Below are positions 29,673 to 38,566 of a stretch of 42,996 nucleotides of DNA, one piece after another; position 1 is the stretch's first letter; the number at the start of each line of letters is the position of its first letter. The position numbers and the translations under genes are program-made. This DNA comes from Bacillaceae bacterium SAS-127 (GTDB lineage: Bacteria > Bacillota > Bacilli > Bacillales > Domibacillaceae), in contig NKXN01000082.1 in NCBI GenBank assembly GCA_002261155.1, positions 1 through 42,996 on the forward strand. Direction: 5' to 3'. Below the pieces are notes generated by a model. It was not told the DNA's origin, did no database searches, and saw only the letters and a list, made by a program, of their open reading frames with translations.

Positions 29673-30584
29673 ATGTACGAAACAAACCGCAAAGGGTCGC
29701 TGTTTGAAGTGACGATTCCACAAAAGTGGGATGGAGAAACAGTGGATTCAATATTTAAAAACATCTGGAAACTTCCGAAAAAAATGATTCATGAATGGAG
29801 AATGAGCCAAGAAGTGCTTGTCGATAATGAAAAAGCAAATTGGCATACTTCCCTTGCTCCAGGGATGAAGCTACAAGTACCTTTTTTCACAAAAACGGAG
29901 AAGGATATAGTAGCTAAAGCACGAGAAGTCGAAATTTTATTTGAAGATGATCACCTGTTAGTAGCGAATAAGCCTGCTACGATGAAAACCCACCCAAATA
30001 ACGAAGCAGAAACAGACACGCTATTAAGTGCCGTTGCCTTTCATGTACAAGCGGCAGGTGAACACTGCGACGTTCGACATGTCCATCGCCTCGATGTAGG
30101 GACATCGGGGGTAATCCTCTTTGCTAAACACGCCGCTGCCTATGCGGTTCTCTCTCGTTTACTAGAAGATCGTCATATTAAACGTACGTATCAAGCTGTG
30201 GTGCATGGGTTAGTTTCACGCCCGAAAGGAACAATTAACAAACCGATCGGAAAGGACAGACATCATCCGACAAGAAAAAGAGTCTCTCCATCCGGCCAAG
30301 CGGCGATTACTCATTATCAAGTACTCAAAAAAGATACGAAAAAACAACTATCACTCGTTCAATGCCAGCTCGATACCGGGAGAACTCATCAAATTCGTGT
30401 TCATTTTTCCGCTATTGGTCATCCGCTTGCCGGGGATCGTTTATATGGAGGAAAGCCGATCGTCCAACGCCAAGCGCTTCATGCTTATGCGATTGACATC
30501 CCCCATCCGTTCACAAACGAGAAAATTTATTGTCAAGCGGATGTGCCTAATGATATCGCCCATCTATTTAGAGAAAATGACTAG
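29673..30584 (+). CDS. yhcT: RluA-family pseudouridine synthase YhcT
   Basis: Converts specific uridines in rRNA or tRNA to pseudouridine; 303 residues. An N-terminal S4-like segment precedes the catalytic domain with HRLDVGTSGVILFAK (catalytic Asp) near 136-150 and the RTHQIRVHFSAIGHPLAGD motif near 240. ATG at 29673 follows AAGGAGAGG. The target base is not predictable. The next gene is convergent. Confidence 0.92.
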   Translation: MYETNRKGSLFEVTIPQKWDGETVDSIFKNIWKLPKKMIHEWRMSQEVLVDNEKANWHTSLAPGMKLQVPFFTKTEKDIVAKAREVEILFEDDHLLVANKPATMKTHPNNEAETDTLLSAVAFHVQAAGEHCDVRHVHRLDVGTSGVILFAKHAAAYAVLSRLLEDRHIKRTYQAVVHGLVSRPKGTINKPIGKDRHHPTRKRVSPSGQAAITHYQVLKKDTKKQLSLVQCQLDTGRTHQIRVHFSAIGHPLAGDRLYGGKPIVQRQALHAYAIDIPHPFTNEKIYCQADVPNDIAHLFREND

Positions 30585-30590
30585 CACCCG

Positions 30591-30626
30591 AATCATCGGA
30601 GCTTTCACAGCTCCGATGATTTTTTA
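30591..30626. terminator. Terminator between yhcT and the aldo/keto reductase
   Basis: AATCATCGGAGC and GCTCCGATGATT form a perfect 12-pair stem with a seven-base loop and a T run. Confidence 0.9.
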
Positions 30627-30632
30627 TTCATT

Positions 30633-31469
30633 TTAAAAATCAAAATGGTCTGGATCTGCGCCAAATCGTTCGTTTTTATTTAAGGCATCTATTTGCTTCA
30701 TATCTTCTGATGTAAGCTCAAAATCGAACAGATTCACATTCTCTTGAATCCGTTCTGGATGAACTGATTTAGGAATAATGATCGTCTGATGTTGTAAGTG
30801 CCAGCGTAAAATAACTTGTGACACCGTTTTTTTATACTTTTTCGCTAATTGATTCAACACGGGCTCATCCGTCAAACGGTTACGTGCTAGTGGTGACCAT
30901 GCCTCTATCGCGATGTGATTGTCGCTACAATACTCCCGCAATGGCATTTGGCTTAAATAAGGATGTAGCTCTACTTGGTTAATCACCGGCTTGTCCATAC
31001 TATCAGCGAGCAAATCTTCAAGATGATGAATATGAAAATTACTAACTCCGATTGCTCGTACAACGCCTTCTTGATAAAGACGCTCCAGCGCACGCCACGT
31101 TTCTTTATATTTTCCCTTCACCGGCCAATGCACTAAATACAAGTCGAGATAATCCATATCTAATTGCTTGAGCGACTGTTCAAAAGCACGTAGCGTTTCA
31201 TCATATCCTTGATCACTATTCCAAACTTTTGACGTAACGAATAGCTCTTGACGATCGATGTAATGATCTCGAACTGCTTTTCCTACTATATGCTCATTGT
31301 CGTAAAACGCTGCTGTGTCAATTAAGCGATATCCTGTGTCAATAGCCGACATCATCGCTGTATAAGCTTCTTCCTCATCTATCATCTTATACACACCAAG
31401 ACCTGCATAGGGCATAGCTACACCATTATGCAAAGTAAGAGTATCTTGTAAGCTTTTTATTGGATTCAT
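30633..31469 (-). CDS. Aldo/keto reductase (YvgN/YtbE-like)
   Basis: NADPH-dependent carbonyl reductase of 278 residues with the TIM-barrel AKR5 pattern. Catalytic tetrad residues are visible: Asp and Tyr in DTAAFYDNE, Lys in TSKVW and His in LVHWP. The cofactor motif IPKSVHPERIQEN is at the C-terminal side. B. subtilis YvgN and YtbE act on methylglyoxal and other aldehydes; the same is plausible here. ATG at 31469 follows AGGAGGGG. It is divergent from the nitroreductase gene. Confidence 0.9.
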   Translation of the reverse strand: MNPIKSLQDTLTLHNGVAMPYAGLGVYKMIDEEEAYTAMMSAIDTGYRLIDTAAFYDNEHIVGKAVRDHYIDRQELFVTSKVWNSDQGYDETLRAFEQSLKQLDMDYLDLYLVHWPVKGKYKETWRALERLYQEGVVRAIGVSNFHIHHLEDLLADSMDKPVINQVELHPYLSQMPLREYCSDNHIAIEAWSPLARNRLTDEPVLNQLAKKYKKTVSQVILRWHLQHQTIIIPKSVHPERIQENVNLFDFELTSEDMKQIDALNKNERFGADPDHFDF

Positions 31470-31556
31470 TTCTGATCCCCTCCTTCTAACTTATTTTATC
31501 GGTAAAAGGAAGAAGTGGCGAATTAAATGTTTTATTTAACACCTACTCCTTGACCT

Positions 31557-31606
31557 TTCACCCATTTTTTATTAAGGTTTATAATGGTTAGCACTTACGA
31601 AAAGTG
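31557..31606 (+). promoter_or_regulatory. Promoter and candidate operator of the nitroreductase gene
   Basis: TTCACC (31557-31562) and TATAAT (31580-31585) are 17 bases apart. Directly after the expected start point lies the inverted repeat CACTT-ACGAA-AAGTG (31592-31606), which could bind a regulator. Confidence 0.5.
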
Positions 31607-31674
31607 TTTAAGGAACGTAATTATAGTTTTTAATTTTTTATTCACTCAACGAGGATAAACTAGGAGGAAGAAAT

Positions 31675-32286
31675 ATGTCAGACTTTTTTGAACTAGCTGC
31701 CAGTCGTCATTCGACAAAAATATATGACCCTGCGATTAACATTTCAGAGGATGAATTAACCCACTTATTAAAAGTAGCTGGGCAGGCTCCTTCTGCGTGG
31801 AATTTACAACAGTGGCGTTTTTTAGTATTCAATAAGAAGGAAGTTCAACAACGCCTACTGCCGATCGCCTATAATCAACAACAAGTAGCTGATGCTTCTG
31901 CCGTTATTTGTATTCTTGGCGACTTAGAAGGAAACAACAATATCGATCCAGTATTTGATCCAGCAGTTGCTGCCGGAGAAATGACACCAGAGCTAAAAGA
32001 AATTCTAGCTGGTCAAATTAATGGGGCTTATAATCGTCCAGACTATCCGCGCGATGCCGCTATTTTAAACTCTTCGTTAGCAGCGATGCAATTTATGCTT
32101 GCGGCTAAAGCAGCTGGATGGGATACTTGTCCGATTGGCGGTTTTAACGCGGATGCTTTAGTATCCGAATTCCAAGTATCTGATCGTTATTTACCAACGA
32201 TGCTTATTACAATCGGTAAACCGCTAAAAGAAGCGCGTGCCACAGATCGCTTGCCAATTGAGCAATTAATTACTTTTATGAAATAA
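31675..32286 (+). CDS. Nitroreductase-family flavoprotein (YodC/MhqN-like)
   Basis: FMN-dependent NAD(P)H oxidoreductase of 203 residues. The N-terminal SRHSTKIYDP block and APSAWNLQQWRFLVF are the FMN-binding segments, and GWDTCPIGGFNADAL is the later family signature. Homologues reduce nitroaromatics or quinones; B. subtilis YodC and MhqN belong to the quinone-stress response. ATG at 31675 follows AGGAGGAAG. Substrate not decided. Confidence 0.88.
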   Translation: MSDFFELAASRHSTKIYDPAINISEDELTHLLKVAGQAPSAWNLQQWRFLVFNKKEVQQRLLPIAYNQQQVADASAVICILGDLEGNNNIDPVFDPAVAAGEMTPELKEILAGQINGAYNRPDYPRDAAILNSSLAAMQFMLAAKAAGWDTCPIGGFNADALVSEFQVSDRYLPTMLITIGKPLKEARATDRLPIEQLITFMK

Positions 32287-32291
32287 TAATC

Positions 32292-32340
32292 CAAGCCAAT
32301 GAAAAAGTTTAAAAACACTTTTTCATTGGCTTGTTTTTGT
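32292..32340 (+). terminator. Terminator of the nitroreductase gene
   Basis: CAAGCCAATGAAAAAG and CTTTTTCATTGGCTTG form a 16-pair stem followed by TTTTTGTTT. Confidence 0.92.
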
Positions 32341-32388
32341 TTGCAAGATTACAAACATAGTCATTTGCATGCATTTTTCAAATTATTG

Positions 32389-32417
32389 TTGCAACCTAAG
32401 TTTAAAACGAATATTAT
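32389..32417 (+). promoter_or_regulatory. Sigma-A promoter of the purine permease gene
   Basis: TTGCAA (32389-32394) and TATTAT (32412-32417) with a 17-base spacer. Confidence 0.7.
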
Positions 32418-32445
32418 ATTAAGTGTGTTTTTAAATGTTCGTATT
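32404..32445 (+). promoter_or_regulatory. Paired PurR boxes
   Basis: AAAACGAATATT (32404-32415) matches the PurBox AWWWCGAACWWT at 11 of 12 positions; the inverted copy at 32434-32445 (AATACGAACATT on the minus strand) matches at 12 of 12. The 18-base spacing and opposite orientation fit PurR operators, and the first box overlaps the -10 element, so adenine/PRPP-controlled repression is expected. Confidence 0.8.
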
Positions 32446-32459
32446 TTGGAGGTTCCCTA

Positions 32460-33760
32460 TGTTTAAATTACAGGAAAATGGAACGAATGTAAAAAAAGAA
32501 ATAATTGCTGGGATTACAACCTTCTTCACAATGGTCTACATTATTGTCGTCAACCCGATGATCTTGCAGTCTGCTGGTGTGCCATTTGAACAAGTGTTTA
32601 CAGCTACGATTATTGCGACGATCATTGGAACGTTATGGATGGGGTTATTTGCAAATTATCCTATCGCCATCGCACCTGGCATGGGATTAAATGTTTATTT
32701 TACGATTTCAGTCGTCGGTGCACATGAAAATATTACATATGCAACTGCTTTTTCAGCTGTTTTTGTCGCTGGATTACTTTTTGTCGCTTTATCTCTTACT
32801 TCTTTCCGTGAAAAACTCATTGAAGCCATTCCAAGTAATTTAAAGCACGGAATTACAGCAGGGATTGGCTTATTTATCGCTTTTATCGGCTTGCGAATGA
32901 CAGGGTTGATTGCCGATCACCCGGATAATTTAGTTCAACTCGGTGACTTGCATAGTCCAAACGCGATTCTTGCTTTAATCGGACTTGCTGTGACGATTGT
33001 TTTAATGGTATTAAAAGTAAATGGCGCCTTATTCATCGGAATGCTCATTACAGGGACGATTGCTTATTTTACAGGTCAACTTCAGTTTACTAATGAACTG
33101 TTATCTATGCCCTCGCTTCCAGAAGGATTAATTATTAGCAATCCGATTACAGCATTTAGCGATGTCTTTCAACATGGCTTATATGCAGTAGTCTTTTCCT
33201 TTTTATTAGTTACCCTTTTCGATACGACAGGTACAATGATTGCCGTTGCCCAACAAGCTGGTTTGATGAAAGGAAATACGATGCCACGCGCTCGTCAAGC
33301 ATTGCTCGCTGATTCCGTTGCCGCTTCTGCCGGAGCTGTCTTTGGAACAAGCCCAACAAGTGCTTACATTGAATCATCCACAGGAGTAGCTGCGGGAGGT
33401 CGTACAGGTTTAACAGCTGTTGTAGTCGCTATATTATTTGGAATATCCGCCTTTTTCGGTCCGATTGTTAGTGCCGTTTCCGGTCTATCAGCGATTACCG
33501 CTCCTGCTTTAATTATTGTCGGTTGCTTAATGATGGAAAGTGTCGCGAAAATTGATTGGCAAAGTTTAGATGAGGCATTTCCAGCTTTCTTAATTATCCT
33601 TAGCATGCCTCTCACATCTAGTATTGCGACAGGGATTGCGCTTGGATTCATTTCCTATCCACTGTTGAAAGTCGTGCAAGGGAAATTCCGTCAAGTGCAT
33701 CCGCTTGTGTATATATTTGCTGTGCTATTCTTTTATCAAATTGTGTTTTTACCTCATTAA
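32460..33760 (+). CDS. AzgA-type purine permease (PbuG/PbuO-like)
   Basis: Proton-linked guanine/hypoxanthine (or adenine) uptake protein of the NCS2/AzgA family; 433 residues with 12 or more hydrophobic segments. Typical motifs are AGITTFFTMVYIIVVNP at the N-terminus, NYPIAIAPGMGLN, and FGTSPTSAYIESSTGVAAGGRTGLTA in the substrate site. ATG at 32460 follows TGGAGG; an upstream GTG-frame extension would overlap the PurR box. Control by PurR but without a guanine riboswitch recalls PbuO more than PbuG of B. subtilis. Confidence 0.9.
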
Positions 33761-33762
33761 CA

Positions 33763-33794
33763 AAAAGCGAGGATGCCGATGCATCCTCGCTTTT
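33763..33794. terminator. Bidirectional terminator after the purine permease gene
   Basis: AAAAGCGAGGATGC and GCATCCTCGCTTTT arms with a four-base loop. Confidence 0.9.
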
Positions 33795-33913
33795 CACATT
33801 TGATTCGGTTTTTCCACTTCACGCTGCGGTTCAATATCGATCCCTTGCTCTAGCTTCTCTTTTTGCTCTAATGACAAATTTTCTTCCTCTTGTCTTTGTT
33901 CATCTTTTTTCAT
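33794..33913 (-). CDS. Small hydrophilic protein of unknown function
   Basis: A 39-residue, highly charged protein (MKKDEQRQEEENLSLEQKEK...) with no cysteine or hydrophobic segment. ATG at 33913 lies 6 bases after GAAGGAGTGG; the longer frame would run into the pirin gene and has no site. It follows pirin on the same strand. I recognise no family. Confidence 0.55.
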   Translation of the reverse strand: MKKDEQRQEEENLSLEQKEKLEQGIDIEPQREVEKPNQM

Positions 33914-33980
33914 AATTCCACTCCTTCTATTACGCCTATCGCTAGTATAGCCAGTAACAAAAAGAAGTAATCGTCTACCG

Positions 33981-34685
33981 TTATGGAAGGTCAATCAACA
34001 TCAGTTGAACATTCTCCTCTGCTTCAATCGTTAATGCTGGCACATTCGTGATTCGAGCAGAGTCTCTTTTGCCAAGCTGATATTGATTATTCAATTGAAC
34101 ATTTCCTTCAAGGACCATCAAAAACACTCGGCGACCAGTTGGTTGTTCAAAGTGAATCGTTTCGCCTTTATCTATTTCTGACAAATAAATCGTTAAATCT
34201 TGATGAATATGAGCGACTTCATTGGACGACGGGTTTTTAGTCACAACTGGAAAAAGTTGATTTTTAAGCTTCTGAAGATCGAACTGTGTCTGTTCATACG
34301 AAGGCGTCAATCCTGCTTCATCTGGCATAAACCACATCTGCAATAAATTGACTCCTTCATCAGTCGACGGATTCATTTCTGAGTGATAAATACCCGTTCC
34401 AGCCGACATCCGCTGGATTTCGCCATACGTCGTAACGGCTGAATGTCCCCCGCTGTCTTTATGCTCTAAATGCCCTTTCAACACAATTGACACAATCTCC
34501 ATCTCTGAATGAGGATGCATCCCGAAGCCTCTTTTTGGAGCTACCCAGTCATCATTAAGAACTCGCATTGGGCCAAATTGCATATTCGCTGGATCATAAT
34601 ACTCCGCAAAGGAAAAACTGAAATTTGATTTTAACCAGCCATGATTAGCTGTATATCTTGAACTAGCAGAATAAATCTCGATCAT
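33981..34685 (-). CDS. Pirin-family protein (YhhW/quercetinase-like)
   Basis: Bicupin of 234 residues. Metal ligands are visible in GMHPHSEMEI (two His) and GIYHSEMNP (His, Glu), the pirin iron site in the N-terminal cupin. E. coli YhhW and human pirin cleave quercetin in vitro; the physiological substrate is unknown. ATG at 34685 follows AAAAGGGGAT. Directly upstream is a palindrome like the MhqR operator that overlaps the promoter, so induction by quinones or related electrophiles is expected. Confidence 0.9.
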   Translation of the reverse strand: MIEIYSASSRYTANHGWLKSNFSFSFAEYYDPANMQFGPMRVLNDDWVAPKRGFGMHPHSEMEIVSIVLKGHLEHKDSGGHSAVTTYGEIQRMSAGTGIYHSEMNPSTDEGVNLLQMWFMPDEAGLTPSYEQTQFDLQKLKNQLFPVVTKNPSSNEVAHIHQDLTIYLSEIDKGETIHFEQPTGRRVFLMVLEGNVQLNNQYQLGKRDSARITNVPALTIEAEENVQLMLIDLP

Positions 34686-34706
34686 CGTTCTCCATCCCCT
34701 TTTGGA

Positions 34707-34730
34707 AATTATCTTGAATTCGAGATAATT
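34707..34730 (-). promoter_or_regulatory. MhqR-like operator
   Basis: A 24-base palindrome with core ATCTTGAATTCGAGAT and AATT ends. It closely resembles the published B. subtilis MhqR consensus tATCTcgaAtTCgAGATa and overlaps the -10 element of the pirin promoter. Confidence 0.75.
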
Positions 34731-34756
34731 TTATAACATGGAGTGGTGAGGGTCAA
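34728..34756 (-). promoter_or_regulatory. Sigma-A promoter of the pirin gene
   Basis: Minus-strand TTGACC (34756-34751) and TAAAAT (34733-34728) with a 17-base spacer. Confidence 0.65.
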
Positions 34757-34777
34757 ATTTTTTGACTTTCGTTAACG

Positions 34778-34814
34778 AAAAAAAGAGCTGAACCCTGAAC
34801 ATTCAGCCCTTTAA
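34778..34814 (-). terminator. Terminator of yhbH
   Basis: Minus-strand AAAGGGCTGAA and TTCAGCTCTTT arms followed by a T run. Confidence 0.8.
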
Positions 34815-34818
34815 GATG

Positions 34819-35958
34819 CTATTCCTCCTTCGCAAAAAACTGCTTCATTGCATAAAAAACATCTGCTTTTTGCCGCAAAATATAATAGCGGAATTTTTCA
34901 TTTTTAATGTTTTTATAGGAAGTCATTAACGTGCTACTGCGGTTATATTGATTCACCTCTCCATAGCCGAATATATTCGCTTTTTCCATTAGCTCTTCGA
35001 CAAGTTTAACACAGCGAGCATTGTCAGAGGAAAGGTTGTCACCATCCGAGAAGTGGAATGGATAAATATTATAACGACTCGGATCATATTTCTCCTCGAT
35101 TAACTCTAACGCTTTTCGATAAACGGAAGAGCAAATCGTTCCTCCACTTTCGCCTTTAGAGAAAAAATGCTCTTCATCGACAACTCTCGCTTCCGTATGA
35201 TGAGCAATAAATTCAATCTCCACCGTTTCATACTTCGTTCGCAAAAAGCGAACCATCCAAAAAAAGAAGCTTCTCGCCATATACTTTTCCCATACGCCCA
35301 TTGAGCCACTTGTATCCATCATCGCCAATACGACAGCTCGTGAATCTGGCTTTTCAATTTCATTCCATGTGCGAAATTTCAAATCCTCTGGAAGAATCGG
35401 ATGAAATTTTGGTTCACCAGTAAGGGCATTTCGTTTAAAGGCACTCATTAATGTTTTCTTTTTGTCCACATTCCCCATCAAACCTGTTTTACGAATATCA
35501 TTAAATTCTACATCCTCTACTGTAAATGGTGCTTGCTCTTTTTTCATCAAATTAGGAAGGGCTAGCTCATTGAAAAAAGCCTTCTCAAGCTCCATAAATG
35601 ACACTTCTGCTTCGTAGTAGTCCTGACCTGCTTGATCCCCTGCTCCGCTTCCTTTTCCTGGACCTTCTGAAGCGCTTCCATCACGGGCAACGACATCACC
35701 AATTTGACTATCGCCATCTCCCTGACCGACATGTTTATTTTTGTCATAATTGTAGCGGATTTTGTATTCATCTAGCGACCGAATCGGAATCTTAATCATT
35801 TCTTCGCCATTGGACATAATAATGCTTTCTTCTGTCACTAAATCAGGAAGATTTTTGCGAATCGCTTCCTGTACTTTATCCTTATGTCTCTGCTGATCAT
35901 CATAACCTTTACGATGGAGAGACCAATTTTCCCGGGAAATATGATAATTGTCGCTCAT
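34819..35958 (-). CDS. yhbH: YhbH, DUF444-family sporulation protein
   Basis: 379 residues, DUF444 family, with a von Willebrand A-like C-terminal half containing DTSGSMG (metal-ion site). The N-terminal 100 residues are charged, with a glycine-rich linker ([20 protein letters not shown] near 95-115). Family members (E. coli YeaH) work with PrkA/YeaG and SpoVR/YcgB. ATG at 35958 follows AAGGGAGAG. It lies downstream of prkA on the same strand, separated by a small gene on the other strand. Confidence 0.92.
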   Translation of the reverse strand: MSDNYHISRENWSLHRKGYDDQQRHKDKVQEAIRKNLPDLVTEESIIMSNGEEMIKIPIRSLDEYKIRYNYDKNKHVGQGDGDSQIGDVVARDGSASEGPGKGSGAGDQAGQDYYEAEVSFMELEKAFFNELALPNLMKKEQAPFTVEDVEFNDIRKTGLMGNVDKKKTLMSAFKRNALTGEPKFHPILPEDLKFRTWNEIEKPDSRAVVLAMMDTSGSMGVWEKYMARSFFFWMVRFLRTKYETVEIEFIAHHTEARVVDEEHFFSKGESGGTICSSVYRKALELIEEKYDPSRYNIYPFHFSDGDNLSSDNARCVKLVEELMEKANIFGYGEVNQYNRSSTLMTSYKNIKNEKFRYYILRQKADVFYAMKQFFAKEE

Positions 35959-36044
35959 CTTAACTCTCCCTTCTCACAAATCAACTACCTTCTGTTTAAT
36001 CCATTTCACCATAGGGTATTACTAAAAGAAAAGAGGTGATCCTA

Positions 36045-36224
36045 ATGAATACGAATGATAAAGACATGCAAGCTTTTAATGGCTCTATGGCCTCTGATTT
36101 AGAAGAAATGAAGCTGCTCGGTAAACAAATGGAACGCCAACGTACGAATCAAGAACTAAAACAAAAGAAAAGACAACCCGATCCCGTTCAGTTTAAACCA
36201 CAGGATCAAGACGAGATCAAGTAA
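36045..36224 (+). CDS. Small charged protein between yhbH and prkA
   Basis: A 59-residue hydrophilic protein (MNTNDKDMQAFNGSMASDLE...), basic in its second half (KQKKRQPDP). ATG at 36045 lies 6 bases after AGAGGTGAT; GTG at 36036 falls in that ribosome site. It is divergent from yhbH and convergent with prkA. I recognise no family; small size and setting suggest a sporulation-related protein, which is a guess. Confidence 0.6.
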   Translation: MNTNDKDMQAFNGSMASDLEEMKLLGKQMERQRTNQELKQKKRQPDPVQFKPQDQDEIK

Positions 36225-36239
36225 CCAAATAAAAGGAAA

Positions 36240-36275
36240 AAAGAGGGCGGCCAATGATGGCTGCCTCTTCCCTTT
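36240..36275. terminator. Terminator between the small gene and prkA
   Basis: AAAGAGGGCGGCC and GGCTGCCTCTTCC arms (imperfect), followed by TTTT on the plus strand and preceded by an A-rich run that serves prkA. Confidence 0.65.
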
Positions 36276-36276
36276 T

Positions 36277-38172
36277 CTACCTGTTTAACAGACTGCCAAC
36301 ATATCGTAAAAGTTCATTCGCTGATACCGAATTATAGCCATGATCATCGATTAAGCGTGCCACGACTTCATTGATTTTCTTCAGCTGTTGTTCATCCGGT
36401 GTTTTCGTCGAAGTCGTAATTTTCACGATGTCCTTTAAGTCGGCAAATAACTTCTTCTGGATCGCTTCACGCAAACGATCATGGGACTGATAATCAAACC
36501 TCTTTCCTTTTCTAGCAAAGGCAGAAATCCGAATCAAAATTTCTTCACGGAACGCTTTTTTCGCATTTTCCGATATACCAATTTGCTCTTCAATCGAACG
36601 CATCAGCTTTTCATCTGGACTAATTTCTTCTCCTGTTAATTGATCATGAAGCTTCGATTTATTACAATAAGCCTCTACATTGTCTAAATAATTATCCATT
36701 AACGTTTTGGCGGACTCTTCATACGAGTATACAAACGCCTTCTGTACTTCTTTTTTCGCAATACTATCATATTCTTTCCGAGCGACTGAGATGAAGTTTA
36801 AATATTTTTCGCGCAGCTCATTTGTAATCGATGGATGTTGATCCAGCCCTTCTTTCAACGATCGCAATACGTCAAGGGCATTAATCGATGGTACTTCCTT
36901 GCGAATGATCGTCGAAGAAATCCGGTTGATCACATACCTCGGATCGATACCGCTCATTCCTTCATCTTGGTACTCTTTTTTCAATTGCTCGACATCAGCT
37001 GTATTAAAGCCTTCGACGCTCTCTCCATCATATAGTCTCATCTTTTTAATCAGATCAATATCGCCACGCTTCGGCTCTTTCAATCTAGTTAAAATCGTAA
37101 ACATCGCCGCTACTTTTAACGTATGAGGAGCAATATGCACATCCGCTACATCGCTTTCTCGAATCATTTTCTCGTAAATCCGCTCCTCCTGAGATAACTT
37201 CAAGTTGTAAGGAATCGGCATCACAATAATCCGCGAATGGAGCGCTTCATTCTTTTTATTAGAAATGAAGGAACGATACTCAGTTTCATTCGTGTGAGCG
37301 ACGATCATTTCATCCGCACTAATTAATGCAAACCGACCTGCTTTAAAATTCCCCTCCTGTGTCAAAGAGAGCAAATGCCAAAGAAACTTCTCATCGCATT
37401 TCAACATTTCCTGGAACTCCATTAACCCCCGATTCGCTTTGTTCAATTCGCCATCAAAACGATACGCCCTTGGATCCGATTCCGATCCATATTGGGCAAT
37501 CGTCGAAAAGTCAATGCTTCCAGTTAAATCAGCAATATCTTGGGATTTAGGGTCTGATGGACTAAATGTCCCAACTCCAACCCGCTTATCCTCCGAGAAA
37601 AAGATTCTCTCCACGAGGACATCCTCAATACGTCCACCATACTCTTCTTGTAATCTCATCGTATTTAATGGCGATAAATTCCCTTCGACGCGAATACCAA
37701 ACTCTTGAAAGAAGTCCTCTCTTAAATGCTTCGGAATGAGATGCAAAGGATCTTCATGCATAGGACATCCCTTAATCGCATACACAGCCCCTCTATCTGT
37801 TCTAGAATAAGCTTCTAATCCTTTTTTAAGCATCGCTACTAGTGTGGATTTTCCTCCACTAACAGGTCCCATTAATAATAAAATACGTTTGCGCACATCA
37901 AGCCTTTTGGCCGCCGGATGGAAATATTCCTCTATAAGTCGTTCTAATGCTTCCTCTAATCCATACAGTTCATTACAAAAAAAACTGTATCGTTTCTCGT
38001 CACTTTCTTCTTCTACGCCTTGATCTTTAATCATATGAAAGACTCGTGAATGAGCGGATTGGGCAACCCATGGCTGCTCTCTGACAATATTTAAATATTC
38101 TTCAAAAGTGCCTTCCCACTTTAGCTGCTCTTCTTCTTCCCGATATTGTTCAATCTTCTTTAAAATATCCAT
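36277..38172 (-). CDS. prkA: PrkA, AAA+ serine protein kinase/protease family
   Basis: 631 residues, the full family length. The N-terminal AAA+ domain has the Walker A loop GPVSGGKSTL near residue 103 and the segment SADEMIVAHTNE; the C-terminal domain is the PrkA kinase-like part. B. subtilis PrkA is a sporulation coat protein made under sigma-E and has been reported as kinase and as AAA+ protease. ATG at 38172 follows a G-rich site (ACGGGGGG). The order prkA-yhbH matches the conserved module; yhbD, yhbE and yhbF of B. subtilis are absent here. Confidence 0.94.
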   Translation of the reverse strand: MDILKKIEQYREEEEQLKWEGTFEEYLNIVREQPWVAQSAHSRVFHMIKDQGVEEESDEKRYSFFCNELYGLEEALERLIEEYFHPAAKRLDVRKRILLLMGPVSGGKSTLVAMLKKGLEAYSRTDRGAVYAIKGCPMHEDPLHLIPKHLREDFFQEFGIRVEGNLSPLNTMRLQEEYGGRIEDVLVERIFFSEDKRVGVGTFSPSDPKSQDIADLTGSIDFSTIAQYGSESDPRAYRFDGELNKANRGLMEFQEMLKCDEKFLWHLLSLTQEGNFKAGRFALISADEMIVAHTNETEYRSFISNKKNEALHSRIIVMPIPYNLKLSQEERIYEKMIRESDVADVHIAPHTLKVAAMFTILTRLKEPKRGDIDLIKKMRLYDGESVEGFNTADVEQLKKEYQDEGMSGIDPRYVINRISSTIIRKEVPSINALDVLRSLKEGLDQHPSITNELREKYLNFISVARKEYDSIAKKEVQKAFVYSYEESAKTLMDNYLDNVEAYCNKSKLHDQLTGEEISPDEKLMRSIEEQIGISENAKKAFREEILIRISAFARKGKRFDYQSHDRLREAIQKKLFADLKDIVKITTSTKTPDEQQLKKINEVVARLIDDHGYNSVSANELLRYVGSLLNR

Positions 38173-38364
38173 ATTGACCCCCCGTTTAGTATGATTAGAG
38201 AACGATTAATAAAGCTTATGCTCGTACAGGCTTGAACATGCTAAGGAAAAGGCTTATACATCAATATCAGTAAATTGTAGAAAAGTTCAGTTTTCATCGA
38301 CTTCAGTTTAAGATATAATGAAGATACTATGCGTGAAATAACTGATTGAAAGGGGTACATAATT

Positions 38365-38454
38365 ATGAGACTATTGCTCATTTTAGGTGTGATCACAGCT
38401 TTCCTTAGCGCAATTTTCACTGCTGGATACAACGACAAACCAGGCGTAAAATAA
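38365..38454 (+). CDS. 29-residue membrane miniprotein
   Basis: MRLLLILGVITAFLSAIFTA forms one hydrophobic helix, and GYNDKPGVK is a short polar tail. AAAGGGG lies 9 bases before the ATG, a TATAAT-type -10 lies at about 38313-38318, and a strong terminator follows five bases after the stop, so this is a complete small transcription unit. No function is known to me; single-helix miniproteins of this kind often modulate membrane complexes. Confidence 0.7.
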   Translation: MRLLLILGVITAFLSAIFTAGYNDKPGVK

Positions 38455-38458
38455 TAAA

Positions 38459-38492
38459 AAAAGCATTGCAGTTCAATCTGCAATGCTTTTTT
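38459..38492 (+). terminator. Terminator of the miniprotein gene
   Basis: AAAAGCATTGCAG and CTGCAATGCTTTT form a 13-pair stem with T run. Confidence 0.92.
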
Positions 38493-38518
38493 AGTACGGC
38501 TATATTACATAATTAATT

Positions 38519-38553
38519 GTTTTTGACTCATTCTTGCAAAATGAGTCAAAAGC
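38519..38553 (-). terminator. Terminator of trmL
   Basis: TTTTGACTCATT (38521-38532) and AATGAGTCAAAA (38540-38551) form a perfect 12-pair stem; the T stretch is within the arm, so it is slightly atypical. Confidence 0.65.
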
Positions 38554-38566
38554 TAACGCTACACCT

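Noticed and set aside
32300-32460. Guanine riboswitch before the purine permease
   Set aside because: The leader is too short and lacks the purine aptamer core; only a terminator, promoter and PurR boxes are found.
38241-38483. 80-codon minus-strand frame beside prkA
   Set aside because: Antisense to the 29-residue gene and its terminator, with no ribosome site.
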